Source: an uncultured Opitutales bacterium (GTDB lineage: Bacteria; Verrucomicrobiota; Verrucomicrobiia; Opitutales; Seribacteraceae). Taken from it: 62,790 bases of DNA. The DNA is taken from the NCBI GenBank assembly GCA_938091675.1, contig CALKMX010000013.1, positions 1 to 62,790 of the forward strand, in the 5' to 3' direction. The number at the start of each line of letters is the position of its first letter. Positions within the stretch are counted from its first letter, which is position 1. A program made the position numbers and the translations under genes. Below, piece after piece: positions 18,530-28,719 of the stretch. The notes under the pieces were generated by a model. That model searched no databases and was not told the DNA's origin. It was given only the letters and a program-made list of their open reading frames with translations.

Positions 18530-19384
18530 ATGCGACTCTATGTTTTTCACCGTACAAGTTACCATTACCCATCCCCGGTCACGCAAAGCTATAATGAATT
18601 AAGGCTTCACCCCATAACCAACGATTGGCAGAAATGTATTTCCTCCACGCTTTCAATTTTACCGATTTGCCGCGCCCAAAGCTACTTGGATTTAAATGGA
18701 AATATTGTTCATTATTTTGAGTTGCCTGAGGAGCACCAAAAATTGGTGATTGAAGCACGCTCCTTGGTTGAAACCAGCACTCGAGTAGATTTTGAAAACT
18801 TTCCCTATGGGGTAAAGCTGACCAATTTATCTAAGATGGAAGGCGTTCCCGAGTACCGGGACTATTTGCAAACTTCAACCTATGTGGAAATAAACCCTAA
18901 GGTCTGGCGTATGGCGGTTGATCTACAGGAAGGTTCCAAAGATGTTTTCCAGACCGCTTACCAGGTGATGGAATTTATTTACAATAACTTTGAATACAGT
19001 AAGTCAACGACCACCGTGGATACCCATGCAAATGAAGTCTTGGAAATTCGCAAGGGGGTCTGCCAGGACTTTGCTCATGCGGCCTTGGCCCTTTGCCGGT
19101 GTCTCGGAATTCCCGCCCGTTATGTAAGTGGATATTTTTTTGATTCAACCTGTGATCGAAGAATGCGGGGCTCGCAAGCATCTCATGCCTGGATCGAGGT
19201 GATGGTCCATGGGCACGGTTGGTTCGGGTTGGATCCAACCAATAACCGGGTGGTGGATGATACTTACCTGATTTTGGGTACGGGAAGGGATTATCGCGAT
19301 GTTGCTCCAATAACGGGATCTTACTACGGGCCGACTCCCAATCAACTTGATGTCACGGTCCAGGTGAAACGGACGGATGAGTAA
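18530..19384 (+). CDS. Transglutaminase-like cysteine protease family protein
   Basis: MRLYVFHRTSYHYPSPVTQSYNELRLHP N-domain; GVCQDFAHAALALCRCLGIPARYVSGYFF; ASHAWIEVMVHGHGWFGLDPTNN. Confidence 0.94.
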   Translation: MRLYVFHRTSYHYPSPVTQSYNELRLHPITNDWQKCISSTLSILPICRAQSYLDLNGNIVHYFELPEEHQKLVIEARSLVETSTRVDFENFPYGVKLTNLSKMEGVPEYRDYLQTSTYVEINPKVWRMAVDLQEGSKDVFQTAYQVMEFIYNNFEYSKSTTTVDTHANEVLEIRKGVCQDFAHAALALCRCLGIPARYVSGYFFDSTCDRRMRGSQASHAWIEVMVHGHGWFGLDPTNNRVVDDTYLILGTGRDYRDVAPITGSYYGPTPNQLDVTVQVKRTDE

Positions 19385-21062
19385 AAGAAAAGTTCTTGGA
19401 ACGGTTGGCCGCAGGAATGGAATTAATCAGTTGCTGAGTGTACTTAGTTTGGGGGTCGTTATAAATATTTTCCGCAGAGCCGCTTTCGACAATCTGTCCC
19501 TTTTGCATAACCGAGATTTGGTCAGACATAAATTTGACTACCCCCAAATCGTGCGAGATAAAGAGGTAAGTTAATCCGCGGGAAGCTTGCAGGGATTTTA
19601 ATAAATTAAGAACTTGTGCCTGAACGGATACATCCATGGCACTGACACATTCGTCGCAGACAATAAATTCTGGCTCAGTGGTAAGCGCCCTGGCCACACA
19701 GATTCTTTGCCTTTGACCCCCTGAGAATTCATGGGGATAGCGGGCAAGGTGTTCTTCCCCCAGTCCGACCTCTTCAAGCAGGTCGATCACCCGTTTGATT
19801 CGCTCCCGTTTGGAGCTCCCTAGGTTGTGGACAATCATTGGCTCAACCAATGCCTGTTCAATGGTCAGGCGGGGATTTAGCGAGGCATAGGGATCTTGAA
19901 AGATGATCTGCATGGACTTACGGAATTGCTTTTCATGCGGGTGTCCCTTGTGTCCAACCGGAATTCCATTGAATAAAATTTCTCCTGATTGTCGACGGAT
20001 CAAATTGAGGAGACTTCTTCCAAGAGAAGTTTTCCCTGAACCGGATTCTCCCACCAGTCCATGGGTTGAGCCCTGGGGGATTTTTATACTTACATCATTC
20101 ACCGCCCGCACCGATCCTTCATCGGTGGTAAATTCAACCACCAGGCGTTTAGCCTCAACCAGAGTTTTGGCGGATTTCGAAGAGGTTTTAGGCGGCGATG
20201 TGTCGGCTGGTGATTTTTCGGTCTCCTTCCCGGGATTGATGAAATCCTCCACCGTGGGAAGTCGGTCATCTGAAGTTTCCAAAGTGGGCCGGCATGCAAT
20301 CAGTGCTTTTACATAGGGGTGTTTGGGATGAGTAAAAATGGATGCGGTATCATTTTGTTCGACCACTTTGCCACGGTACATTACCACGACACGGTCTGCC
20401 AATTCCGCTACCAAGCCTAAGTCGTGGCTGACAAAAAGAACACTGACACCCAGTTCAGAACAAAGTTCCCGAAGAATACTCAATACTTTTGCCTGAACCG
20501 TAACATCAAGGGCAGTCGTAGGTTCATCTGCCAGGAGCAGGGCTGGCTGGGTGATCAAGGCCATAGCAATCATTGCCCGCTGGCGCATTCCACCCGAAAA
20601 TTCGTGCGGATAAGAGTTTGGATATTCTTTCACCCGGTGAACCCCTACTTTGGCGAGCATCTCCAGTGCTTTTCTTTTCGCTTCTGCCGGCTTGCAGATT
20701 TTATGAATGATTAACGGCTCTGCAACCTGATCCAAAACCGTCATAAAAGGATTAAGGCAGCTCATCGGATCCTGAAAAATCATGGAAATTTCCTTACCGC
20801 GAATCCTGCGCATCTTGTCCTCATCTAGTTGTAGAAGATCTTTGCTGGACCATTCAATCTTACCCTCTCCAAATTGAGCGGGGGGGCAGGGAAGGAGCTG
20901 GAGGACAGAGTTGCAGGTGACCGATTTGCCCGATCCCGACTCACCGACAAGCCCGACAATTTCTCCCGGACCAATGGCAAGATCTATCCCGTCAACCGCA
21001 CGAATGATTCCTTCGCGAGTATGAAAGCTGACCTCTAAGTTGCGGATAGTAAGCTGACCCAT
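19353..21062 (-). CDS. Oligopeptide ABC transporter, fused double ATP-binding protein (YejF/GsiA-like)
   Basis: Two complete ATPase modules, each with Walker A ([16 protein letters not shown]), LSGG-like and Walker B motifs; [13 protein letters not shown] start at 21062. Confidence 0.94.
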   Translation of the reverse strand: MGQLTIRNLEVSFHTREGIIRAVDGIDLAIGPGEIVGLVGESGSGKSVTCNSVLQLLPCPPAQFGEGKIEWSSKDLLQLDEDKMRRIRGKEISMIFQDPMSCLNPFMTVLDQVAEPLIIHKICKPAEAKRKALEMLAKVGVHRVKEYPNSYPHEFSGGMRQRAMIAMALITQPALLLADEPTTALDVTVQAKVLSILRELCSELGVSVLFVSHDLGLVAELADRVVVMYRGKVVEQNDTASIFTHPKHPYVKALIACRPTLETSDDRLPTVEDFINPGKETEKSPADTSPPKTSSKSAKTLVEAKRLVVEFTTDEGSVRAVNDVSIKIPQGSTHGLVGESGSGKTSLGRSLLNLIRRQSGEILFNGIPVGHKGHPHEKQFRKSMQIIFQDPYASLNPRLTIEQALVEPMIVHNLGSSKRERIKRVIDLLEEVGLGEEHLARYPHEFSGGQRQRICVARALTTEPEFIVCDECVSAMDVSVQAQVLNLLKSLQASRGLTYLFISHDLGVVKFMSDQISVMQKGQIVESGSAENIYNDPQTKYTQQLINSIPAANRSKNFSFTHPSVSPGP

Positions 21063-21069
21063 GGTAAAA

Positions 21070-21930
21070 TTAGTCCTTTGAGGATTTGGGGTCCAATGCA
21101 TCCCTTAATCCATCCCCTAAAAAATTCAGGGCAAAAAGAGTGAGGCAAAAAAACATACCGGGGAAAAAGAGCAACCAGGGGGCGGCATCCATCTTTTCCG
21201 CTCCTTCCTTGATCAAACTTCCCCAAGAACTCATCGGTGCCTGTACGCCCAGTCCGAGAAAGCTTAAGACAGATTCCAGCAGCATGACCGCGGGCACCGT
21301 AAGCGTAGCATAAATTATAATGGGCCCGATCAGGTTTGGTAGTAAGTGATGGAAAAGGATACGGAGATGAGAATAGCCTAAAGCTCTGGCTGCTTCGATA
21401 AACTCAGCATTTTTTAAATTTATCGTTTGGGCACGGGTGATGCGGGCCATCGTTAACCATTCCACCGCCCCTATGGCCAAAAAGAGGAGGAGAAAGTTAC
21501 GCCCGAATAGCACCATTAATAAAATTACAAAAATGATAAATGGAAGAGAGTACAGAACATCTACCAGCCGCATCATCCATGCATCCAGCCGCCCACCGCA
21601 ATAGCCTGAAAGCATGCCATATGTCACCCCAATAACCAAGGAAACCAGGGTGGCGAGCAAACCGACTGCCAGGGAGATCCTTCCGCCATAAGTGGTGCGG
21701 GCAAAAAGGTCTCTCCCCAGGTTGTCTGTGCCAAACAGATGAGTTGTATCTGGGCTTTGAAAGACACGGTCGAGGTTTTGCTGGTCGTATGAATAAGAAC
21801 AAAGCAGCGGTCCCAACAGAGAAATCAAAGCAACGGCAGCAAGAAGGAAGAGGCTGGCCATTGCCATCTTGTTTGCCCGTAAGCGAAGCCAGGCGTCTCT
21901 GCCCAAGGATGAGGAGTGGGTTGAGCTCAT
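21070..21930 (-). CDS. Oligopeptide ABC transporter permease (OppC/DppC-like)
   Basis: HLFGTDNLGRDLFARTTYGGRISLAVG; EFIEAARALGYSHLRILFHHLLPN; LSFLGLGVQAP. Confidence 0.95.
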   Translation of the reverse strand: MSSTHSSSLGRDAWLRLRANKMAMASLFLLAAVALISLLGPLLCSYSYDQQNLDRVFQSPDTTHLFGTDNLGRDLFARTTYGGRISLAVGLLATLVSLVIGVTYGMLSGYCGGRLDAWMMRLVDVLYSLPFIIFVILLMVLFGRNFLLLFLAIGAVEWLTMARITRAQTINLKNAEFIEAARALGYSHLRILFHHLLPNLIGPIIIYATLTVPAVMLLESVLSFLGLGVQAPMSSWGSLIKEGAEKMDAAPWLLFFPGMFFCLTLFALNFLGDGLRDALDPKSSKD

Positions 21931-22847
21931 TTTTCCTGCCTTGCTTTAGGGTCTAGCCAAGCCTGTAAAAGATCCACCAAAAGATTAAGCAGAATGATGA
22001 GGGAGGCATAAAAAAGCACAGTGCCCAAGACCATGGTGTAATCCCGGTTGAAAGCAGCGGTTACAAAAAACTTGCCCAGCCCGGGTATGAAAAAAATACT
22101 CTCAATCACAAATGAACCCGTAATTAAACCGGCAAATGCGGGCCCCAGAAAAGTAACCACAGGTAAGAGACCACCACGGGCGGCATGTTTTGTGAGGATT
22201 CTCCAGGATTTTGCCCCCTTGGCCCGGGCAGTACGCACATAATCCTGCTGTAAGGTTTCGAGCATACCCGCTCGGGTGAGCCGGGCAATATAGGCAGCAT
22301 AAAACAGGCCCAGGGTAAGGGAAGGAAGCACCCAGTCTGCAGGACCGTACCAACCCAGGGGTGGAAACATTCCCAGCTGGGTGGAAAGTGCGTAGATTAA
22401 AAGTGGTCCAAGGACAAATGTTGGCAAACAGATACCAGCCATGGACAAGCTCATTGGCAGGTAATCAACCCAGCTGTTTTTTCTTAGAGCGGCGATCATT
22501 CCCGCGGGTATGCCAACCATCAGTGCGATCAGTAAAGACAACAGGCCCAGGGTTAAGGAGACTGGAAATGCCGTCGCTATCAATTCGGACACCTCCCATT
22601 CAGGATATTTAAAGGAAGGGCCTAAGTCTCCTTGCAATAGGTTTTTTAAATACAGCAAGTACTGGTCGAACAAAGGCCGATCCAAGCCAAAATGACTCTG
22701 AAGTTTGATTTTGATTTCCTCAGGGATTGCCCGTTCAGAATCGAAAGGGCCCCCTGGTGCATAGCGGGTCATAAAAAAGGTCAGAGTGGCAATAACCCAT
22801 AGGGTGGGAACAGCCTGCAACACGCGGGAAATGATGAGCTTCCTCAC
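21927..22847 (-). CDS. Oligopeptide ABC transporter permease (OppB/DppB-like)
   Basis: MRKLIISRVLQAVPTLWVIATLTFFMTRYAPGGPF; DYVRTARAKGAKSWRILTKHAARGGLLP; ATGA overlaps with neighbours. Confidence 0.95.
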   Translation of the reverse strand: MRKLIISRVLQAVPTLWVIATLTFFMTRYAPGGPFDSERAIPEEIKIKLQSHFGLDRPLFDQYLLYLKNLLQGDLGPSFKYPEWEVSELIATAFPVSLTLGLLSLLIALMVGIPAGMIAALRKNSWVDYLPMSLSMAGICLPTFVLGPLLIYALSTQLGMFPPLGWYGPADWVLPSLTLGLFYAAYIARLTRAGMLETLQQDYVRTARAKGAKSWRILTKHAARGGLLPVVTFLGPAFAGLITGSFVIESIFFIPGLGKFFVTAAFNRDYTMVLGTVLFYASLIILLNLLVDLLQAWLDPKARQEK

Positions 22848-24490
22848 GGAGAATCCTCCTTCTCCAGATACACATATTTGTAGGGGTGATGATCCAGTAG
22901 GGTGGGGTGCCAGCCTTTTACGGTCGGGTGGCGCAGGGTAAGATGCACATAAAAGTATAAGGGCAGGATGGGCACCTCCTCAGCCAGGAGCTCTTCGCAG
23001 GTCTGGAAATTTGCCCATCTCTCCTCTTCCGAACCAGCCATCTCAGCACGCTGCAATGCATCATCATACAGGTTGTTGGTCCAGCCTGTCATATTTAAGC
23101 CCTCCCCGGAGCGCCACATATGAAGGAAAGTGTGAGGATCAACATAGTCCCCAATCCAGCCAGCCCTTGCCAGGGTGAATTCACCTTTGGCGACCGAGGA
23201 GAGGAAGACCTTCCATTCCATATTTAACAACCGGATTTCCACCCCAAGGGTATCTTTCCACATCCCGTGAAGAGCTTCGGCCACTTTCTTGTGCCCTTCG
23301 GAGGTGTTATAGGTCAGCTCAATGGGTGGCAACCTGTCCAATCCTTTTTCTTGGAGATAAGACTGAAGAAGTTTTTTGGCGCTATCAGGATCATAGCGGA
23401 ATCTGGGGGTGGGGGAAAAGCCACCGGTCCCCGGGGGAGTAAAGCTGGTCGCGGGCAATTGCCCGCCCTTTAGGACTTTATCCACCAATCTTTCCCGGTC
23501 AACTGCCAGGCAGAACGCCTGACGAACGCGCTGATCATCAAAGGGGGGAGCCTTCAAGTTGAAGCGGTAAAAATAGGTGCCAAGGTAGGGCTCAAAATGT
23601 AAATCATTTGGATATTTTTCCTTGAGGAAATCAATCCGGTCTGCCGATACACTCTGGGTCAAATGAAGAAATCCTGAACGATAGGCCCTTTCTTCAGTAA
23701 AGGTCGCCTCAATGGGGTAGAAACGAATCCCCTTTAGCTGGACGGCATCCGCATCCCAATAGGCATCATTCTTTTTTACCTCTATAACCGAATTGATTTG
23801 ATGTCCGCTAAGAAGAAAAGGTCCGTTCCCGACAAAATTTTGGGGCTTCGTCCAGGCTGTGCCAATTTTTTCGTAAGCCCCATGCTTCTCAATGGTTGGC
23901 CGGTGAACGGGAAACCAGGAGTAATGATTGAGCAACTGCAAAAAATAAGGAACTGGGTTTTCCAGAGTCAGTTGCAAAGTGAAATCGTCAAGCACGGCAA
24001 CTCCAACCTCTGCCTCTTCCCAGGCTTTGTGCCCCTGGTGGTAGGAGGAAGCATTTTTCAATGGATAAAGCATGGATGCATACTGAGAACCCAAGTTCGG
24101 GTTGAGGATTCGACGAAAGGAATAAGCGAAGTCGTGAGCGGTTACTGGGTCTCCATTGGACCACCGGCCGTTTTGCCGGAGTGTAAAAGTGTAAGTCTTA
24201 GCGTCTTCCGATATCTCCCACGATTTGGCCATTCCTGGAAGGGGCTTTAAAGATTTAGGGTCTTCGGAGACCAGGCCCTCTAAGAGAGCGGAAAGAATGT
24301 TGTGTGCGGCCACACTGGTGGAAAGATGAGGGTCGAGATGCTGGGGTTCTGCGCCAAGACCAAAGTGTAGGATCTTTTCTTCCAGAGCCTTCTCCACATT
24401 CGAGGGTTGAGAACACCCAAGGGCCACCAACAGGAAAGCCCCGATGGCCAAAAATCGAAAATGCTGAATCAATGGATAAAATATCTGCAT
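22844..24490 (-). CDS. Oligopeptide ABC transporter substrate-binding lipoprotein (OppA-like)
   Basis: Lipobox LVALGCSQ; GLGAEPQHLDPHLSTSVAAHNILSALLEGLVSEDP; SBP_bac_5 motifs. Confidence 0.94.
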   Translation of the reverse strand: MQIFYPLIQHFRFLAIGAFLLVALGCSQPSNVEKALEEKILHFGLGAEPQHLDPHLSTSVAAHNILSALLEGLVSEDPKSLKPLPGMAKSWEISEDAKTYTFTLRQNGRWSNGDPVTAHDFAYSFRRILNPNLGSQYASMLYPLKNASSYHQGHKAWEEAEVGVAVLDDFTLQLTLENPVPYFLQLLNHYSWFPVHRPTIEKHGAYEKIGTAWTKPQNFVGNGPFLLSGHQINSVIEVKKNDAYWDADAVQLKGIRFYPIEATFTEERAYRSGFLHLTQSVSADRIDFLKEKYPNDLHFEPYLGTYFYRFNLKAPPFDDQRVRQAFCLAVDRERLVDKVLKGGQLPATSFTPPGTGGFSPTPRFRYDPDSAKKLLQSYLQEKGLDRLPPIELTYNTSEGHKKVAEALHGMWKDTLGVEIRLLNMEWKVFLSSVAKGEFTLARAGWIGDYVDPHTFLHMWRSGEGLNMTGWTNNLYDDALQRAEMAGSEEERWANFQTCEELLAEEVPILPLYFYVHLTLRHPTVKGWHPTLLDHHPYKYVYLEKEDSP

Positions 24491-24724
24491 GGATTGACTT
24501 GCACAAAATAGGAAAGAGGCAAGCATCTATGGCAAGCAAAAGGATATCCAATTGGATGGTTTGCATGATCTGCTATCCAACGAAGCATCCAAAAAAGTAA
24601 AAAAGTAAGGCATTCCGGCCTCATCTGGGTTTCGGCACATTTGCTAAGTAAAAGAAAAGGCTTGCGAGAATTTACTGTGCTGTCTTTTATCCGAAAAGAT
24701 ACCCTTATTTCCCTGATAATTACT

Positions 24725-26446
24725 ATGCTCAAGCCTTTGGCCTACTGTTTTTTCTTCTTCTCTTTATTAGCTGTATTCTCCTTTGGGCAAAATCCCGCCG
24801 ATATGCCCATGCGACAGGTAATGAGTGAGGCACAAGAACTTATAGGTGCTGGGGATTATGCTACGGCTGCCCCTTACCTTGATCAGTTGGAAATTCGTTT
24901 TGCCGGAGAAGGAAACCCAGAGGTCGAAAAAATCCTGGAACAATTTGGATATGTAAGAGGTGTCGGCTATCTCCAGAATTTTGGAAAAACAGGAGATATG
25001 GCGAACATGCAAAAAGCGGCGGATGCCTTTGCCAAATTTGTGGAGAAATATCCCGAAAATGAAAATGCGGTATCAGCGATGCAGCAGCGCACAACTTGTT
25101 TGCGTGCACTTCAGAAGTGGGACGAGGCAGCAGAGGTAATTGAGGAACTGTTAGACGAGAATAAACCCTTTAAGAAAAAAATCCTCAAAAGAAGCGAGTT
25201 AATGAATCTCTACTATGGTAGAGCTCAGTGCTACCACATTAAGCAAAACTGGAGAATGGGAGAAAATGCCTTTAATGAACTGTTAAAATTTTCAGAACTT
25301 GCCAAAGATGAAGATCGTGCCGCCTACGCGGTTTCGTGCATGGTTGAAATGTTTGTGCAGGAAAAACGGGTGGACGAAATTTTCCCCTTGCTTCCAAGGT
25401 TGTCAGGAGACACCCCCGCCCGTTTCGACCTCCGTTTGAATGTTAATTTAATGCAGGGTGCAGAGCTACTCAAAGAGCAGGACAGGCATGTGGAGGCATC
25501 CTTGCTATTTGCCCTCACCATGACCACCGAAGAGATCGTAACCTTTTATACAGCGAGGGAAAAACAGATCACCTACGAGATGGAGCAGATTCAGGCATTT
25601 ATTGACTCACAAAGCAGGGGATTGCCAGCCCAGCGAATCACTTCTTTAAAAAACAGGATTAATGATTTAGCCATGAAGGCAACCAGTGCCCGCAGTCATT
25701 TAAAACTTGCCAAGGATACACCTTCCTTCACCACGGTGCTGCGATGGCGCAAGGCAGATAACTTTCAGGCTTGCCAGAGAGAATGGGAATCATTTTGGGC
25801 TTTTTACTGGCTTTACAAAGATTTCCCGAACCATGAAATGGTCGAAAATTTTGTCTACGCTGCATTTGCATCCGCAAATAAGGTAAAGTTTAGGGAAAAA
25901 TCAATCGAACTGGGTGAAGAATATTTAGCCAACAAAGAACTTACCAAGTTTAGACCGGATGTTACCTTCATCATGGCAAATGCATACCGCCAGGAAGCAG
26001 TCAATCAAATGAGCGTTGTGGAAGAATTGCAGTCCTCTCTGGCCACGGTCGATAAGGAAAGGGCGGCGGAGGCAAAAGCTAAGGCAGATGAATACCAGGC
26101 TAGGTTTTTTCAATTATGTGATGACTTCATTGAGCTCATGCCTGATCACAAATATTCCCGTGAATTCATTGGCATGATGGGAGCGGAATTTTTCAAGAGG
26201 CAGGAGTTTGATAAGTTACTGAAAAAATTTGCCGGATTTGAAAACGGAACATTTGACCCCGCAATGGGCTATGCAAATATTAAGGAACTCCAGGGGACGG
26301 TTGCTATGGGCAGGGTCAATTACATGAGCGGGCTGGCTTTTCTCGCCAGCGGAAATTACGATGCGGCAAAGCCCTTTTTGGGAGCGGTGGTCGGGGTTAG
26401 TATCGAGGGGCTTCCGCTTGATGAGGCCGCCATTTCAGAGGAATAG
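24725..26446 (+). CDS. Secreted TPR-rich protein, first gene of TPR/ExbBD operon
   Basis: Signal peptide MLKPLAYCFFFFSLLAVFSFGQ; helical repeat pattern (ADAFAKFVEKYPENENAVSAMQQ...). Confidence 0.75.
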   Translation: MLKPLAYCFFFFSLLAVFSFGQNPADMPMRQVMSEAQELIGAGDYATAAPYLDQLEIRFAGEGNPEVEKILEQFGYVRGVGYLQNFGKTGDMANMQKAADAFAKFVEKYPENENAVSAMQQRTTCLRALQKWDEAAEVIEELLDENKPFKKKILKRSELMNLYYGRAQCYHIKQNWRMGENAFNELLKFSELAKDEDRAAYAVSCMVEMFVQEKRVDEIFPLLPRLSGDTPARFDLRLNVNLMQGAELLKEQDRHVEASLLFALTMTTEEIVTFYTAREKQITYEMEQIQAFIDSQSRGLPAQRITSLKNRINDLAMKATSARSHLKLAKDTPSFTTVLRWRKADNFQACQREWESFWAFYWLYKDFPNHEMVENFVYAAFASANKVKFREKSIELGEEYLANKELTKFRPDVTFIMANAYRQEAVNQMSVVEELQSSLATVDKERAAEAKAKADEYQARFFQLCDDFIELMPDHKYSREFIGMMGAEFFKRQEFDKLLKKFAGFENGTFDPAMGYANIKELQGTVAMGRVNYMSGLAFLASGNYDAAKPFLGAVVGVSIEGLPLDEAAISEE

Positions 26447-26448
26447 AT

Positions 26449-28719
26449 ATGAACCTTTCTCCATTTCCTATTTTAAAACCTTCTAATCAAGCGACTTTTT
26501 TAATGTTTTCCAAACATATCCTTTTCTCAGTTTGTCTTTTGCTTATATGGGGCTGTGGAGGAGACGAGCCAGCACCGGCAGAAGAGGGTGCCGTCTCCGG
26601 TGCCGACGATGCAGCTCAAGCAGAGCCAGCCCTTCAGGAACCAAGCGATCCTCTCGATCCCGAACCGTTCGTGGAGGAAGAAGAGAATTTGGACCCCGCG
26701 GAAATTCCAGACCCAAACGGAGTCTTTTTGCCCATTTACGAGGATAATGGCGGGAAAATGGAGATGGTTAAGATGAACAATCATCCAGTTTACACCAATG
26801 GCGAGGGTTACTACTTGTGGACCAATGGTTCGCTGTGGAAAATAACCACCAAAGCAGGATCGGGAAGAACGATTGCTTCTGGTGGTGAGCAATTGGTTGA
26901 TTCGTGGCCAAAAGGTGCCAGTGCAAGGTTCTCTCCGGATGAAGAATATGCCAAGCAAGCGATGTTTCGGTTGGCGGTTGCTTTTCAGGGTTCACAAGAC
27001 AACGAGAATGCGATTCGACTTTTTAAGCAGTTTGTCACCCTTTTTCCTGATGATAAGCTTGTAGCGGAAGTCTACCTCAGTATGGGCGACTTGGCCACCA
27101 GTGGTCTGGGTCCAGATACTCAGCCTGACATAAAACAAATCCGCCAAGCCCGTTCCAGCTATTCTAAGGTACGAGAAAACACGCAGGAAATGGGGTTGAT
27201 ATCTGACTCAACCGCAAATGAGGGTGGCTTACTTGAACGGGTTGGAGAGAACCCGGAAGGAGTGGTTAATCATCTGCTAAGTTTTGATAAAGATGCGGAC
27301 AAATGCATCGGCAAGTCTGAGCTTGAAACTTACGCAAAAGACATGGGTGAATCGTTTATTTTCACCCTTGGGGACCACGATTTTAACGGCGATGGGAAAC
27401 TGCAATTTGAAGAACTTTATGATGCTGCAACCACCGCGTGTTACCAGGAACTTGAGGCTTTATATGCCGGTTATATGGAGAAGTTTGGAACGCAAAGTGG
27501 TGCCCAGGTTGCCAAAGCGACGGAGAAGATCGGGTTTGCCAAGGAAAAACTGGGGCAACCATCTGCCATGCTCCAATTATATTTCGAAGATATTCGTAAA
27601 TTTGGCAATGACCCCAATAATCTGGGCGTTGATGATATTCTTAGAAAGTACTGCGAAAAGTACCAGCATTATGAGGATAAGTTTGGTCAAACCTTGGATA
27701 TCCTTGAAAAGCTTCAAAATCCCTCGGAGGTGGTATCCTTTTCATTCACTGATCGAAAAGGTATCGAGCAGCAGGTTTCAGGAACCATAGAAGAAATCAT
27801 TTTGGACAGGGGGAAGAGTCTCACCTTTCTTTCTTCCCAGTACAAAAATATGGACCCCAAAATCTACGAGGAGATTGTGAAATACCGGGGAGGTGTTTTT
27901 AACAACCCTGCCCACATTGAAAAATTTAAAGGATACCATAAAAAGTATCAGGGTCTTCAATCCGGGTTCCCCAAGGATTTGTCTCCGTCCAAGGCATTCG
28001 CTTCCATGCTTCAGGAAGCCGAGGCAAACAATCAAAAAACCTTGGAACTTCGCATGCGTGCAAATTTAGACCGGATCGGCTCAAGGGTTGGTGCTGGGTA
28101 TAATCCGCAAACCAATGAGTTTCCCGCTGCCAGCCCAAGCGTGCTTGTATGGATGGCGAATAAAATGCTTACCCAAAACTCTCTAAACGATGCATTGTCT
28201 GCGATGGAGAGACTTGTCCAGGTCTATCCCAATGCGGAAGGCGAGCTTCTTTTTTCTGCCAATTATATTATCGGTCAGGTTCATGATAAAAACCGGGATT
28301 TTATAGATGCAGCAAGTAGCTATGATGCTGCGATCACTAATGCACCATGGCATCCAAATTCCAATGATGCCAGGTTGCGCAAGGGGTATGCCCTTTACGA
28401 AATTGCCAAGACGAATAAAGACGAGGAGAAATTTTTACTCGCCCAGTCCTCTTTTGGGGAAGCTCGGGACAGTGATGAGAGCACCATGGAAATAAAGGGA
28501 GAGTGTTCTTTTATGATGGGTGAGTGTCTCAAAGAGATTCGTGATTATGAAGGAGCATCCCGCCATTTTGATGATACCACATCACGCTATGCATCTTCTG
28601 GGAAATGGGCGGAAAAAGCATTTGATCAAGCGATCTATTGTTATGAAAAAGTGGGCAAAACCGATCAAATAGACCGGTTGGAAAAGCAGCGGGATGATTG
28701 GCTGAGGAGGTATCAATGA
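26449..28719 (+). CDS. TPR lipoprotein with two EF-hand loops
   Basis: Lipobox CLLLIWGCGG; DKDADKCIGKSE and DFNGDGKLQFEE EF-hand loops; TPR-like AFQGSQDNENAIRLFKQFVTLFPDD. Confidence 0.78.
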   Translation: MNLSPFPILKPSNQATFLMFSKHILFSVCLLLIWGCGGDEPAPAEEGAVSGADDAAQAEPALQEPSDPLDPEPFVEEEENLDPAEIPDPNGVFLPIYEDNGGKMEMVKMNNHPVYTNGEGYYLWTNGSLWKITTKAGSGRTIASGGEQLVDSWPKGASARFSPDEEYAKQAMFRLAVAFQGSQDNENAIRLFKQFVTLFPDDKLVAEVYLSMGDLATSGLGPDTQPDIKQIRQARSSYSKVRENTQEMGLISDSTANEGGLLERVGENPEGVVNHLLSFDKDADKCIGKSELETYAKDMGESFIFTLGDHDFNGDGKLQFEELYDAATTACYQELEALYAGYMEKFGTQSGAQVAKATEKIGFAKEKLGQPSAMLQLYFEDIRKFGNDPNNLGVDDILRKYCEKYQHYEDKFGQTLDILEKLQNPSEVVSFSFTDRKGIEQQVSGTIEEIILDRGKSLTFLSSQYKNMDPKIYEEIVKYRGGVFNNPAHIEKFKGYHKKYQGLQSGFPKDLSPSKAFASMLQEAEANNQKTLELRMRANLDRIGSRVGAGYNPQTNEFPAASPSVLVWMANKMLTQNSLNDALSAMERLVQVYPNAEGELLFSANYIIGQVHDKNRDFIDAASSYDAAITNAPWHPNSNDARLRKGYALYEIAKTNKDEEKFLLAQSSFGEARDSDESTMEIKGECSFMMGECLKEIRDYEGASRHFDDTTSRYASSGKWAEKAFDQAIYCYEKVGKTDQIDRLEKQRDDWLRRYQ

